Shown one piece after another: positions 51,886-60,937 of a DNA stretch of 64,000 bases. Source of the DNA: SPDF01 sp963699825. Its GTDB lineage: Bacteria; Gemmatimonadota; Gemmatimonadetes; Gemmatimonadales; GWC2-71-9. Position numbers and translations under genes: made by a program. The number at the start of each line of letters is the position of its first letter. Position 1 is the first letter of the stretch. The notes beneath the pieces are model-generated. The model was not told the origin of the DNA. It ran no database searches and saw only the letters and a list, made by a program, of their open reading frames with translations. The stretch lies in contig CAVOVI010000013.1 in assembly GCA_963699825.1 (NCBI GenBank), forward strand, positions 248,001 to 312,000. The letters are read 5' to 3'.

Positions 51886-51979
51886 GAGCGCATCCCGGGT
51901 GTGTGTGCCTCAGGATGCGTCGTGCGGGGCAGGGACGGGGCATCATTCGAACGTAGGACGTGCCGAAATGCAGGTCGTT

Positions 51980-51990
51980 CCGCAGTGCGG
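51980..51990. repeat. Third copy of the CCGCAGTGCGG palindrome
   Basis: CCGCAGTGCGG, identical to the core of both phaR operators, lies 54 bases before the RidA-lipoprotein start in the divergent gap with the methyltransferase. A CATAAA follows at 52001-52006. It could be a distant PhaR site or chance. Confidence 0.35.
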
Positions 51991-52043
51991 CTGGCGGAAG
52001 CATAAATCGGGTGGTCTATTTGGGTTCCAAAGGAGAACCATTC

Positions 52044-52526
52044 ATGCGTCTGACCAGTCGCCCGTTCATGTTGGCATTGGCTGCGGTCTCGTTTGTCGGC
52101 TGCGAGGCATCGCCTCCGCCATCGCCGCCAGTGAGCTCCGCTCCACAGTTCTTTCTTGCTGGTGACACTGCGTTGCGGGGAATGCCGTTCTCAGAGGCGG
52201 TACAGGTCGGCAATCTGCTGATCGTGTCGGGGCAGATCGGCAATGTGCCAGGCAAGCTGGAATTGGTTCAGGGCGGGATCGAGGCTGAGTCACGGCAGGT
52301 GCTGGAGAACATCCGCGGCATCCTCGAGCGGCATGGCGCGTCGCTCAAGGATGTGGTGAAATGCACCATCTTCCTCGCCGACATCGGCGAGTGGGGCGCC
52401 TTCAACGCCGTGTATCGGGAGGTGTTCGCTCCGCCCTATCCAGCGCGGAGCGCGCTGGCGAGCAGTGGGCTGGTGTTGGGGGCGCGAACGGAGGTGGAGT
52501 GCATGGCGGTGGTGCCTGACTCCTGA
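52044..52526 (+). CDS. RidA-family protein exported as a lipoprotein
   Basis: 160 residues from the ATG at 52044 with AAAGGAGAA before it. Unlike cytosolic RidA it has a signal peptide and lipobox (VSFVGC), then a Ser/Pro linker. The RidA domain is complete: VGNLLIVSGQIGNVPG, NIRGILERHGASLKDVVKCT, the substrate Arg in PPYPARSAL and the Glu in RTEVECMAVV. RidA hydrolyses 2-iminoacids made by PLP enzymes; a lipid-anchored periplasmic form must have another role or substrate. Stands alone. Confidence 0.88.
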   Translation: MRLTSRPFMLALAAVSFVGCEASPPPSPPVSSAPQFFLAGDTALRGMPFSEAVQVGNLLIVSGQIGNVPGKLELVQGGIEAESRQVLENIRGILERHGASLKDVVKCTIFLADIGEWGAFNAVYREVFAPPYPARSALASSGLVLGARTEVECMAVVPDS

Positions 52527-52532
52527 AGTCGG

Positions 52533-55118
52533 CTACTTCCTGACCAGCTCTGCCCAGCGGACGTTGCTGAACCGTTCGTCCAGCGTGAAATAGAGCCGCT
52601 GGCCATCCGACGCCAACGTCGGACCATTCACCCGGCCCATCTCGTCGTGGAAATCAACCACGAGCCGCGGAGGGCCGCCCCTGAGTGGAATGGCCCAGAT
52701 CCCACCTTGCCCCGCGGAGTCGTGCCCGAGGAGCCAGATGTCGGACCGGCCGGCGTCCCATGCCAGAAAGGTCGCCCTCGGATCGTTGCTGTCGGGTTTG
52801 GGTGCGTACAGGACATGCACCGGCCCCGAATCGGCCGGGATAAGCTCGATGCCCCCCTCCGTCCGCAGGAACGCGATCGTCTTTCCATCCGGTGACCAGA
52901 TCGGGAGCTGGGCATCGGCCAGCTGCCAGGCGGGCGCCATCCATCGCCCCGTCGAGTCTCGGTGGATCACGCGGATCGATCCCGGCTCGCTGCCATGCTC
53001 CCAGATCGCGATCGAGCGACCCGACGGGGACCAGCGGGGGACACCTTGGTCGCCCGGGGCCGCGACAGCTTCCTCGACGACGCCGTTCGTCAGGTCCTTG
53101 ATGTGGAGCCGCCGCTGTCCCCCCGTCCACAGCTGGTAGGCCACCTCCCGGTTGTCCGGCGAGAGATCCCCGCCATACTCATCCCGCGCATCATCGGTCA
53201 GGCGTTCTGCCGGGCCCCCCGCCGTCGGGACCCGGTAGATATCGGAATTCCCGCGCAGATTGCTGTCGTACACCAGCCAGCGCCCGTCGGGCGAAACGTG
53301 GAGCACTTCCACGATCTGGTTCCCGGACGTCACGCGGGTCGCGTCGCGCAGTGTGGCAGGTGAACCGGTGCCGATCGGGATCGACCAGGCGTTCGCGCGC
53401 CGCGAATAGACGGAGTACGCGATCCGGTCTTCGGACAGGCTGATGGACTCCGCCCGGAGCCCGATGCGCTGGAATGGGCCATCCGGGCGCCCGTCGCGCC
53501 CGATGGGGAGTGCGTAGACCTCCCCCCAGGAGCCATCACGGTTGGACAGGAGCCAGAGCGATCGGCCGTCCGCCGACCAGGCCGGACTCTGATATGCCTT
53601 CTCCCTGTCCGTGAGTTCGATGGGGGCTCCGCCAGTGGCAGGGAAGAGCACGATCCCGCTGGGCGCCTGGTTCCCGAAGAGGGTGCCCGGGACGAACGCG
53701 ATCCAGTTGCCCGACACGCAGGCGATCCACTTCGCGTCGGGCGACCAGGCACAGGAGTGCAACTGGGTGCCTCGTCCGACGAACCGTTCCCCGATCCCCT
53801 CGAGCGGCCGGATCGTCAATGAGTCGTTGCGCACAATGGCCACGGAGTCGCCGTTGGGAGACCAGGACGCCGATCGGACCGCCGCCTCCCCCTCGCCGCC
53901 CGCCGCGATCAGACGGGAGGTCCCGCCGACGGCTGCGGAGACATAGGCGTTGTTTCTGGACAGGAAGAGAATGGCATCGTTGTCCGGGGACCAGCGCGGG
54001 AGGATTTCGACGGAGTTCGAGTCGCCGCTGAGGGGCCATGGTGCGCCACCGCCGATGCGGTGAATGAAGATGCGCATCCGCTGCGAGTTGCCGCTCGCAT
54101 AGGCGACGAGCCGCCCATTCGGTGAAATGGCCGGTTCAATCTGGAGTCCTTCGGCGGCGGTGACCGGGCTGGACCTCCCGATCGTGATGGTTTGCGGTCT
54201 CCTGCCGACCCGCCAGGCGAGTAGCGCCACCGCGACCACACCAGATGCGATCAGAACCCCCTTGAGGAGATTCGAACGCCGGGCGTCGGACGCCCGACGC
54301 CCGTGGCTCGTGTTCCCGGAATGGGTCGCGGCCATGCTTGGTGCTGGCCGCTCCCCTCCGCCGGAGCTCACGGCCCCTGACCGGGGGATGGGTGGGTCGC
54401 CTGGCGCCCGCATCTCGTCGGCGAGCGCGGTTGTTTCAGGCGCAGGCTCGGCCCCGAACTCCTGTGACAACCGGGCGCGATATTCCTCGAAGGCGGCCAG
54501 CGCCCCGGCCCGGTTTCCCATCGCCTGATGCATCGCCATCAGCCGGCGGACCGCCGGTTCATCGTCGGGGTGAATCTCGAGCACCCGGCGGGCCACGCTG
54601 AGCGCCTCCTCCAGCCGCCCCTCTCCCTCAAGTGCTGCCGCCCATTCGATGCCTGCCTTGGCCACTTCGATCCGCAGCCTGGCACGTTCGGTGTCCAACC
54701 AGCGCTGGAAGCCATCGCTGTCGGGGGGAAAGAGCCCCGGCAGGAGATCGCCCCGAAAGTGCGTCAGGGCGTCTGCCGCCCGGCCCTCCCGCAAGGCGAT
54801 CCACAGGTCGGCCAGGTCAGTCTCGACCTCGGCTGGGTCGATGCTGACCTCCTCGTCTCCGCGGGTGCGGAGCGCCTGGTCGCCGAGGGCCTGGCGGAGG
54901 ACATAGAGGGCGTTCCGGAGCGACGTGCGGGCGTGGGCGGTGTCCTGCTCGGGCCAGAACAGGCCCAGCAGGGTGTCTCGGCGGTGCCAGGTGCCGGGTG
55001 TGGGTGCCACGAGGTAGGCCAGCAGCGACAGCCGCTTTGGCTGCCGCAGGAGCTGGTCGAGCTGGGCGCCGCCGTCGCCGCGTAAGTCGATTTCTCCGAG
55101 GAGCTTGAATCGGATCAT
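52533..55118 (-). CDS. SARP/BTAD regulator fused by one membrane helix to a PD40 propeller
   Basis: 861 residues. Residues 1-100 are an OmpR-like winged helix (FKLLGEIDLRGDGGAQ, then RRDTLLGLFWPEQDTAHART) and 100-240 the BTAD helical domain (LPGLFPPDSDGFQRWLDTER, then VLEIHPDDEPAVRRLMAMH). After a Ser/Gly linker comes one membrane helix (284-302), then about 550 residues of WD40-like PD40/TolB repeats (ISPNGRLVAYASG, RWSPDNDAILFLS, AWSADGRSLWLLS, HVSPDGRWLVYDS). The propeller should lie in the periplasm and sense a ligand while the N-terminus binds DNA. ATG 55118 starts the winged helix directly. Divergent from the lipoprotein run at 55332, which may be its target. Confidence 0.88.
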   Translation of the reverse strand: MIRFKLLGEIDLRGDGGAQLDQLLRQPKRLSLLAYLVAPTPGTWHRRDTLLGLFWPEQDTAHARTSLRNALYVLRQALGDQALRTRGDEEVSIDPAEVETDLADLWIALREGRAADALTHFRGDLLPGLFPPDSDGFQRWLDTERARLRIEVAKAGIEWAAALEGEGRLEEALSVARRVLEIHPDDEPAVRRLMAMHQAMGNRAGALAAFEEYRARLSQEFGAEPAPETTALADEMRAPGDPPIPRSGAVSSGGGERPAPSMAATHSGNTSHGRRASDARRSNLLKGVLIASGVVAVALLAWRVGRRPQTITIGRSSPVTAAEGLQIEPAISPNGRLVAYASGNSQRMRIFIHRIGGGAPWPLSGDSNSVEILPRWSPDNDAILFLSRNNAYVSAAVGGTSRLIAAGGEGEAAVRSASWSPNGDSVAIVRNDSLTIRPLEGIGERFVGRGTQLHSCAWSPDAKWIACVSGNWIAFVPGTLFGNQAPSGIVLFPATGGAPIELTDREKAYQSPAWSADGRSLWLLSNRDGSWGEVYALPIGRDGRPDGPFQRIGLRAESISLSEDRIAYSVYSRRANAWSIPIGTGSPATLRDATRVTSGNQIVEVLHVSPDGRWLVYDSNLRGNSDIYRVPTAGGPAERLTDDARDEYGGDLSPDNREVAYQLWTGGQRRLHIKDLTNGVVEEAVAAPGDQGVPRWSPSGRSIAIWEHGSEPGSIRVIHRDSTGRWMAPAWQLADAQLPIWSPDGKTIAFLRTEGGIELIPADSGPVHVLYAPKPDSNDPRATFLAWDAGRSDIWLLGHDSAGQGGIWAIPLRGGPPRLVVDFHDEMGRVNGPTLASDGQRLYFTLDERFSNVRWAELVRK

Positions 55119-55331
55119 CGGCGACCGGAATTGAAGGGATGGGTGGCAGGTCAGGACTGCGATCAGGTGACTCACTGAAGTATGCCTCTGGATCGGATCG
55201 GGGCAAGACCGGCGATTCGGGGGCCCAATTTCCCCGATTAACGCTCAGGTGACGCCCGGGGGACAGCCCGCTCACAGGCGCCCGGCATGTTTGGTCCGTC
55301 AGCCTGTGCAACTCTCCCCGTCGGAGGTTTT

Positions 55332-57098
55332 ATGTATGCCGTTCGACTCTCGGCAGCGGCCCTGCTTGCGGCAGCACTCTTGGTGGCCTGTTCCGATTCC
55401 TCGGACTCGCCCAGCGGACCCAACCTCTCCGCCGCCCGGCTCGAACCTGCCTTGGGGGGCGCGGGTTCTGTCTTCATATGTCACCAGCCGGAGCAGGGTG
55501 GCCATTTGCTGGAGGTGTCGGCCTCCGCGCTCGCAGGGCACCTCCGGCACGGGGATTACCTGACCCGGTACGAAATAGATCCCACCGCCGGGGAGGCGCC
55601 GAGCCTCGGTCGGTACCGGCGGATCTGGCAGGCGCTCGACGCCGCGCGCGCCGGGCGTCTCGAGCGGGGCGAACTCACCTCCGCAGCATGCCGCGTCAGC
55701 ATCGTCGCGGCCCCCGGCGAGTACACCGGCAGCTTCGACCCTGGTGCCTCCGCCTCGCTCGAGCGCTTTCCCCTGCTGATTGATGTTCCCGACCTCACTC
55801 TGAGTGGTGCGCTCCAGATGCAGCTGGACCAGAAGGGACGGGCGACCGGAGAAGCCCGGCATCCGGACGAGGTCACCCTGCTCCGTCCCGATCGACCGAT
55901 AGCCTTCATGCCGGTGACCGAGGCGATGGTGCTCGTCGTCGGCCACCCGGGCGGCTCCACCGGGGATGGGGCAGTGATCGAGGGCTTCGCATTCGGTGCC
56001 GCACCGACCGAGACGGCGTCCGGCGGAATGGCCATCATCTCACTCCGCGTGGAGCGGCTGCTCATTCGCGGCAACCGGTTCAATCGCGGGCTGTCGACAG
56101 CCGCGGACCTTCGGGCGTCCAGCGCGGAAGTGACACAGAACTACGGTCACGGGCTCGGACTGAACTGCGGATTCTGTCTGGCAGGCCCCGGCAACTACGT
56201 GGCGGCCGGCAACCGCTTGATCGATGGTGGGCTCGGAGGGTTCTACGTCAGCGCCGCCCTCGCCCACCTGCCGCTCTCGACCGGCGCGATCCCCGCTGCC
56301 GTCGTCGAACCGTATGAACTTCCGGGCTCCGCGACCGTTACCGCCGCCATCCTCAACAACGATGTCCAGGGATATCTCCGGAAGCCGATCGGCTTCGCTC
56401 TCCGGATCCTCGGAGTGGGTCCTTCCTCCTCGGCCGTGCCCCAGTCCACGCGCGTTTCGGTGGTCGGCAATGACTTCGCGCGCAACACGTTCGGCCTGAT
56501 CGTGGACGCGGGATTCCCGCAGAACGGGACCCTCCGTCGCGGCGACATCGAGGTGGCGCTTCACGGGAACACGATCTCGCAGAGCTGCCAGGCCAATCTT
56601 CTCGTGGCGTTCACCCGTCACACCGGCGCGCTCGGGACGACGGTCAACCCGTACCTCGTGAATTCCACCTACCGACTTGAGCTCGGTGGCGACCTGCCCT
56701 GGACCGAGGAGTGGTACAGCCATCTGGACGGTCAGGGAAATTCCCTGGTCGTCGATGGGGCCGTGAGTTCCCCCGGGCGCGAGCGTGGCCTACGACCCGG
56801 CGAAGATCTGCCCCTGATTCAACCAACCCGGCCGGACCGACCCGGAGCGTCCGCCGGAGTCGGTGTCGGCACAGCGAATGCGGAGGTGCCAAGTGAGACT
56901 GTCCTGATTACGTGCCGCTCGCGGCCATTGGAGCCGCAATTCTCGCCTGCTCCGACTCCACCGGTGGCGGTCCGGTTGTCACCGCCCTTGGCGTGGCGCC
57001 GGCAACGGCCAGAGCGCCTTGGTTGGCACGACGCTCCCCCAGCCCCTCCAGGTCCAGGTGCTCTCCGACGACGTTGCGCTCGCCGGGCGCGGTGGTGA
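55332..57098 (+). CDS. Secreted lipoprotein with parallel beta-helix-like repeats
   Basis: 588 residues as read, with CGGAGG before the ATG and lipobox LLVAC. A HLLEVSASALAGHLRHGDY segment near 55 matches a short motif common in surface proteins. The body (DVPDLTLSGALQMQL, LRVERLLIRGNRFNRG, RVSVVGNDFARNTFGLIV, EVALHGNTISQSC) reads like a right-handed beta-helix of the pectate-lyase type. From about residue 525 the sequence turns Pro/Arg rich and overlaps the start of the next lipoprotein by 187 bases, so the true end is probably near 56900 and the frame was lost. Likely surface exposed; function unknown. Confidence 0.7.
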   Translation: MYAVRLSAAALLAAALLVACSDSSDSPSGPNLSAARLEPALGGAGSVFICHQPEQGGHLLEVSASALAGHLRHGDYLTRYEIDPTAGEAPSLGRYRRIWQALDAARAGRLERGELTSAACRVSIVAAPGEYTGSFDPGASASLERFPLLIDVPDLTLSGALQMQLDQKGRATGEARHPDEVTLLRPDRPIAFMPVTEAMVLVVGHPGGSTGDGAVIEGFAFGAAPTETASGGMAIISLRVERLLIRGNRFNRGLSTAADLRASSAEVTQNYGHGLGLNCGFCLAGPGNYVAAGNRLIDGGLGGFYVSAALAHLPLSTGAIPAAVVEPYELPGSATVTAAILNNDVQGYLRKPIGFALRILGVGPSSSAVPQSTRVSVVGNDFARNTFGLIVDAGFPQNGTLRRGDIEVALHGNTISQSCQANLLVAFTRHTGALGTTVNPYLVNSTYRLELGGDLPWTEEWYSHLDGQGNSLVVDGAVSSPGRERGLRPGEDLPLIQPTRPDRPGASAGVGVGTANAEVPSETVLITCRSRPLEPQFSPAPTPPVAVRLSPPLAWRRQRPERLGWHDAPPAPPGPGALRRRCARRARW

Positions 57099-58146
57099 CC
57101 TGGGAGACCTCGTCGGGAAGTCTCGGGATCACGTCGAACACGACCGACTTCGAACGGCATCGCGGCGGCCCGGTGGATGCTCGGGGCCTCGTCCGGCCGA
57201 TGTCACGGTCTCGCCACGGTGCCAGGTGCGCAGGGCTCGCCGGTGATCTTCAGCGCGACGGCGCTCGGTTGGGTCACACCTGTCGTGGATCCGTCGACCG
57301 ACAACCAGCTCGGAGATGTCACGGCATCGCTCGCTCGGCCACTCCGTATCACCGCCTTCGCCGGAGGGGCGCCTGCCGAAGGGGTGACGGTCACCTGGTC
57401 GACGGGCGATGGGACGATCACGCCGCTCTCGAGCGCGACCGATCGGTTTGGTGCCGCCGCGGCCACGTGGACGCTGCCCGAGGCCGCCGGCGAGGTTGTC
57501 GCGCAGGTCTCAGTGGACCGGACCACCGGCTTGCCACTCACGTTTCACGCGACAGCGCGCGCCGGCCGCGCTGTCGCAGTTGGAGAAGGTCCAGGGCGAC
57601 AATCAGGTCTATCCCTCGAACTTCCCGAGCTTCGACTTCCTGCGGGTCCGGGGAGCGGATCAGTTCGGCAATGCAGTGGCACCGTTGATCCTGGCCTGGT
57701 CGGTCGAAAGTGGCCCCGTGGAGGTGGTCGAGGTCCTGGCCGGAGGTGTTGCGCGTGTGGCACCGACGGGAGAGGTCGGCGGTGCCGTGGTGCGCGCGGC
57801 GGTGGTGGGCAGTCGACCCATGCACGCGGATTTCCGCCTGGAGGTCGCTCCCCGGTGCCGTTGGTGCTGCTCGACCTGGGTGCGCGCACTTCGTCAGTCG
57901 AGCAAACGGTTCCACGCCGGCAGTGGACACGATCGCGGTCGAGGGGCAGATGACCTGGGTGTTGAGCTCCTCGGGGGCCGGCGATCACGCCATCGGATCA
58001 GACGGAGGGGCGCCGACTGGGGACCGTTGTCCTTCTTCTCGTACGATGACCCCGCCATCGTCGACAGGGTGTTTCCAGAACCCGGCACCTACCGATACAA
58101 GGACTACTTCGACCCGGCGATCACAGGCACCCTGGTGGTGCGATGA
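56912..58146 (+). pseudogene. Ig-like-repeat lipoprotein, broken by at least seven frameshifts
   Basis: Starts with a good signal peptide and lipobox (GTG 56912, AAILAC), then matches the next gene piece by piece but in changing frames: TTLPQPLQVQVLSDD, PGAVVTWETSSGSLGITSN, VTVTWSTGDGTITPLSSATD, VQGDNQVYPSNFPSFDFLRV, VPLVLLDLGA, STPAVDTIAVEGQMTWVLSS and a normal end AITGTLVVR. The frame order (position modulo 3) is 2-1-2-0-1-0-2-1. The order of pieces and total length match the intact copy at 58197-59459. Either a decayed duplicate or a stretch with indel errors in the assembly. Confidence 0.75.
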
Positions 58147-58196
58147 CCGCCGCATGGAACTCTGGATCGAACCGTATTACTCAATGGAGGAACCCA

Positions 58197-59459
58197 ATGA
58201 AGCCAATCCGCGCGATACTCTGCCTCGCCGCAGTGCTCCTGGGATGCACCGACGCGACTGGCAATGACCCCGGGACGCCGGGTGGTTCCCACCTGCCATC
58301 ACTCAGGGCGACGGCGGTTGGGGGCAACAATCAGACGGGGACAGCCGGGCGCAGTTTGCCGCAGCCGCTTCGTGTACGGGTGATGTTCGATACCACGCCC
58401 GTGCCTGGTGCCGTGGTGGCATGGGCGACTTCCGCCGGAAGCCTCGCGATCACCTCGAGCGTGACCGATGCCGACGGCGTTGCTTCGGCGGCCTGGGTGC
58501 TCGGCGCGGTGCCTGGACCAATGACCGCGACCGTCACCGTCGAGGGCGCGGCAGGCTCTCCATTGGAATTCCATGCCTCTGCGCTGTCGGTGATCACCGC
58601 GAGTCTCGTCTCCGGTGACAATCAAACGGGAACCGTCGGTCAGCCGTTGGGTCAGCAGCTTGTGGTCAAGGTGCTGGGCAGCGGGGTGCCCGAGGCCGGA
58701 GTCCTCGTGACTTGGACTGCATCGGACGGCAGCATCCCTCCCACCTCGGCTCCAACAGACGAATTCGGTCTGGCCACGTTCGCCTGGACGCTGGGTCACG
58801 CAGCCGGGGAAGTGGTCGCCTATGCCGCCGTCGCTCGGTCAACGGAACCGCCGATCCCCTTTCATGCAGATGCCGCGCCTGGTCCGGCAACCCGACTGGA
58901 GATTGGCGGCGGAGACAATCAGCTGATCCCGGCGAACTGGCCGACCAGCGGGACGCTCTGGGTCAAATCGACGGACCACTATGGCAACTCCAACCCACAG
59001 GGAGTCGTCCACTGGATGGTGCTGAGTGGGCCGGTCGCTGTCCTGCCCCTGGGGGAGCAGGCGCGAGTGAGTCCGACCGGGGCAGTGGGTCCGGCGGTGG
59101 TGAGGGCCTCGCTGGCGGGCAGCGGCGCATTCGTGGACTTCGCGATGACGATCGGTCCGAACGTGCCAATGGTCATCCTCGATGTGGGCGGCCCGCTGCA
59201 GTCCTTCGTGAGCGGAACGAACGGCTCCTCTCCAGCCGTTGATACATTGGCTGTCGGCGAGACGATGACCTGGCTGCTCTCGTTTGAGGACCTGGACGAC
59301 CATGCCATCGAGTCGGTGGGGCTGCCGGCGTTTGTGGGTGGGTACCTGGGCTACGGGGGGAGTCACAATGGCCTGAGTGTCACGTTCAGCGTGGCGGGGA
59401 CGTATCTCTACCAGGATCCGTACTGGCCAGGCAAGATCGGGACGCTGGTGGTGCGGTAA
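58197..59459 (+). CDS. Lipoprotein with Ig-like (Big) domains, intact copy
   Basis: 420 residues from the ATG at 58197, preceded by GGAGG. Lipobox LLGC. Two bacterial Ig-like repeats start QTGTAGRSLPQPLRVRVM and QTGTVGQPLGQQLVVKVL, each ending in a VTDADG/PTDEFG turn. A third partial repeat starts GGDNQLIPANWP, and a C-terminal plastocyanin-like beta domain has FSVAGTYLYQDPYWPGKIG. Invasin/Big-type repeats act as spacers in surface proteins. Close paralogue of the broken copy upstream, 50 bases apart, so a tandem duplication. Confidence 0.85.
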   Translation: MKPIRAILCLAAVLLGCTDATGNDPGTPGGSHLPSLRATAVGGNNQTGTAGRSLPQPLRVRVMFDTTPVPGAVVAWATSAGSLAITSSVTDADGVASAAWVLGAVPGPMTATVTVEGAAGSPLEFHASALSVITASLVSGDNQTGTVGQPLGQQLVVKVLGSGVPEAGVLVTWTASDGSIPPTSAPTDEFGLATFAWTLGHAAGEVVAYAAVARSTEPPIPFHADAAPGPATRLEIGGGDNQLIPANWPTSGTLWVKSTDHYGNSNPQGVVHWMVLSGPVAVLPLGEQARVSPTGAVGPAVVRASLAGSGAFVDFAMTIGPNVPMVILDVGGPLQSFVSGTNGSSPAVDTLAVGETMTWLLSFEDLDDHAIESVGLPAFVGGYLGYGGSHNGLSVTFSVAGTYLYQDPYWPGKIGTLVVR

Positions 59460-59470
59460 GCCCCGCCGGC

Positions 59471-59722
59471 TCAGGAATTCTCCAGCACCAGGTTTGACAA
59501 CGCGTCCAGCGCCGCGTGCTCCGGCTTGACCTTGCCGTCCGGCGTGAAGCGGATGTTCATGGCGCAGAGTTCCTCGAGGGCGGTGCTCTGCTGGCTGCCG
59601 AGCGGAAGGATGTAGGGTGCTCCCTCGGCGCGCATCCGCTCCACCTGCTCGATGAGCCAGTCTGGCTTGTCGGAGGCGCGCTCAAGAGCCTCCAGCATCT
59701 CTTCCGTGATCGTCAGGCGCAT
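59471..59722 (-). CDS. Small cytosolic protein of unknown function
   Basis: 83 residues from the ATG at 59722. Helical N-terminus (ITEEMLEALERASDKPDWLI) and a short C-terminal beta/helix part. No signal, no family recognised. Lies 64 bases after the glycosyltransferase gene in the same direction. Confidence 0.55.
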   Translation of the reverse strand: MRLTITEEMLEALERASDKPDWLIEQVERMRAEGAPYILPLGSQQSTALEELCAMNIRFTPDGKVKPEHAALDALSNLVLENS

Positions 59723-59786
59723 GGCATCTCCGAGAAGTGGTGTCGGGGAAAGATTCGCCGGGCCGGCGCCGAGCGCAACCGGTCGA

Positions 59787-60932
59787 TCAACTGTCACTGT
59801 AGGTTCGTCCCCGCCATTCGATCCGCCCCGTGCCACGGCGAGTGGAGCGCGCGAAGATCCAGCCAGTCATCACGACACCGAGCGGATAGGTGAGCCCGTA
59901 CAGCGGATTGACGCCGAACCCGGCGTCGAAGAGCACCCAGAAGAGGGCACCGAGTCCGGTGGCCCAGGCGGCCGCCTCCAGCCAGCCGGGGGCCACGCCG
60001 GCCAGTGCGAGGAGCAGCATCACCGGCGGAAGCAGCCAGAAGAGCGCGCCCAGCGTGAACATTGCCGGTATCAGGGCGCGCAGCACCGGCTCATCTGGAT
60101 ACGACCGCCGCCCCCCGACGTACACGTTCTTCGACCATCCCTCCACGAGGCCCGGCAGGCTGCTGTACATCCGCGTGCCCATCAGCTTGAGCCCGAAGGC
60201 GAAGAGCTGGGGTCGGCCGGCGCGAAAGTAGAGCTGTGCCATCGCCAGGTCTTCCGCGACCTCGTGCTTGACCGACGCGTGTGTCCCCACCGCCTCATAG
60301 CTCTCGCGCGTCACCAGGATGAACTGCCCGTTGGCGATCACCTCGCTCGCCGTGCGCGCCCGATTCACCGCCGTGGGATGGAATCGAATCGCGAGGAGGG
60401 CGCTGATGATCGGCATGATCACCCGCTCCCAGAACGAGCCGCAGATCATCCGGCCGATGACGGTGACGAGGTCTCTGTGCTCCGACTCGAGTGCCCCCAC
60501 GGCCCGGCCAAGCAATTCCGGCGCATGTCGTGTGTCGGCGTCGGTAAAGAGGAGAAGGTCTCCCTTCGCCGCGCGGTGGCCCTGTACGCAGGCCCATGGT
60601 TTCCCGAACCAGCCGGCCGGGAGTTCTTCGCCCTCGACCAGGCGTACCCGCGGGTCACGTGCCGAATATTGCCTGACCACCTCGGCGGTGCCGTCCGTCG
60701 ATCGATCATCGACGATCAGGAACTCCACCGGCTGGTAGGAGGTGAGTAGCAGGGAGTCGAGCAGAATCGGGAGGTTGTCTTCCTCGTTGCGCGCCGGCAC
60801 GATGACCGAGACCAGGCGACCGCTCGCGAGCGGTGCGTGGGCCAGGTTGGGCCGATGGCGGGCAAGCCGTACGAAGGCGAGGAAGGGAACCGCCCAGGGG
60901 AGGGCGGCCCAGAAAGCGGGCAGTTCGACCAC
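59787..60932 (-). CDS. Membrane-associated family 2 glycosyltransferase
   Basis: 381 residues. An N-terminal helix is followed by the GT-A fold: VSVIVPARNEEDNLPILLDS, IVDDRSTDGTAE, the DxD in LFTDADTRH and the ED pair in VAEDLAMAQLY, with WFGKPWAC as in CrtQ-like and hopanoid-pathway transferases. Three C-terminal membrane helices (FTLGALFWLLPPVMLLLALA and two more). It probably glycosylates a membrane lipid or carotenoid. The acceptor cannot be told. It starts five bases after the RsbRD-like gene. Confidence 0.85.
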   Translation of the reverse strand: MVELPAFWAALPWAVPFLAFVRLARHRPNLAHAPLASGRLVSVIVPARNEEDNLPILLDSLLLTSYQPVEFLIVDDRSTDGTAEVVRQYSARDPRVRLVEGEELPAGWFGKPWACVQGHRAAKGDLLLFTDADTRHAPELLGRAVGALESEHRDLVTVIGRMICGSFWERVIMPIISALLAIRFHPTAVNRARTASEVIANGQFILVTRESYEAVGTHASVKHEVAEDLAMAQLYFRAGRPQLFAFGLKLMGTRMYSSLPGLVEGWSKNVYVGGRRSYPDEPVLRALIPAMFTLGALFWLLPPVMLLLALAGVAPGWLEAAAWATGLGALFWVLFDAGFGVNPLYGLTYPLGVVMTGWIFARSTRRGTGRIEWRGRTYSDS

Positions 60933-60937
60933 GGGAC

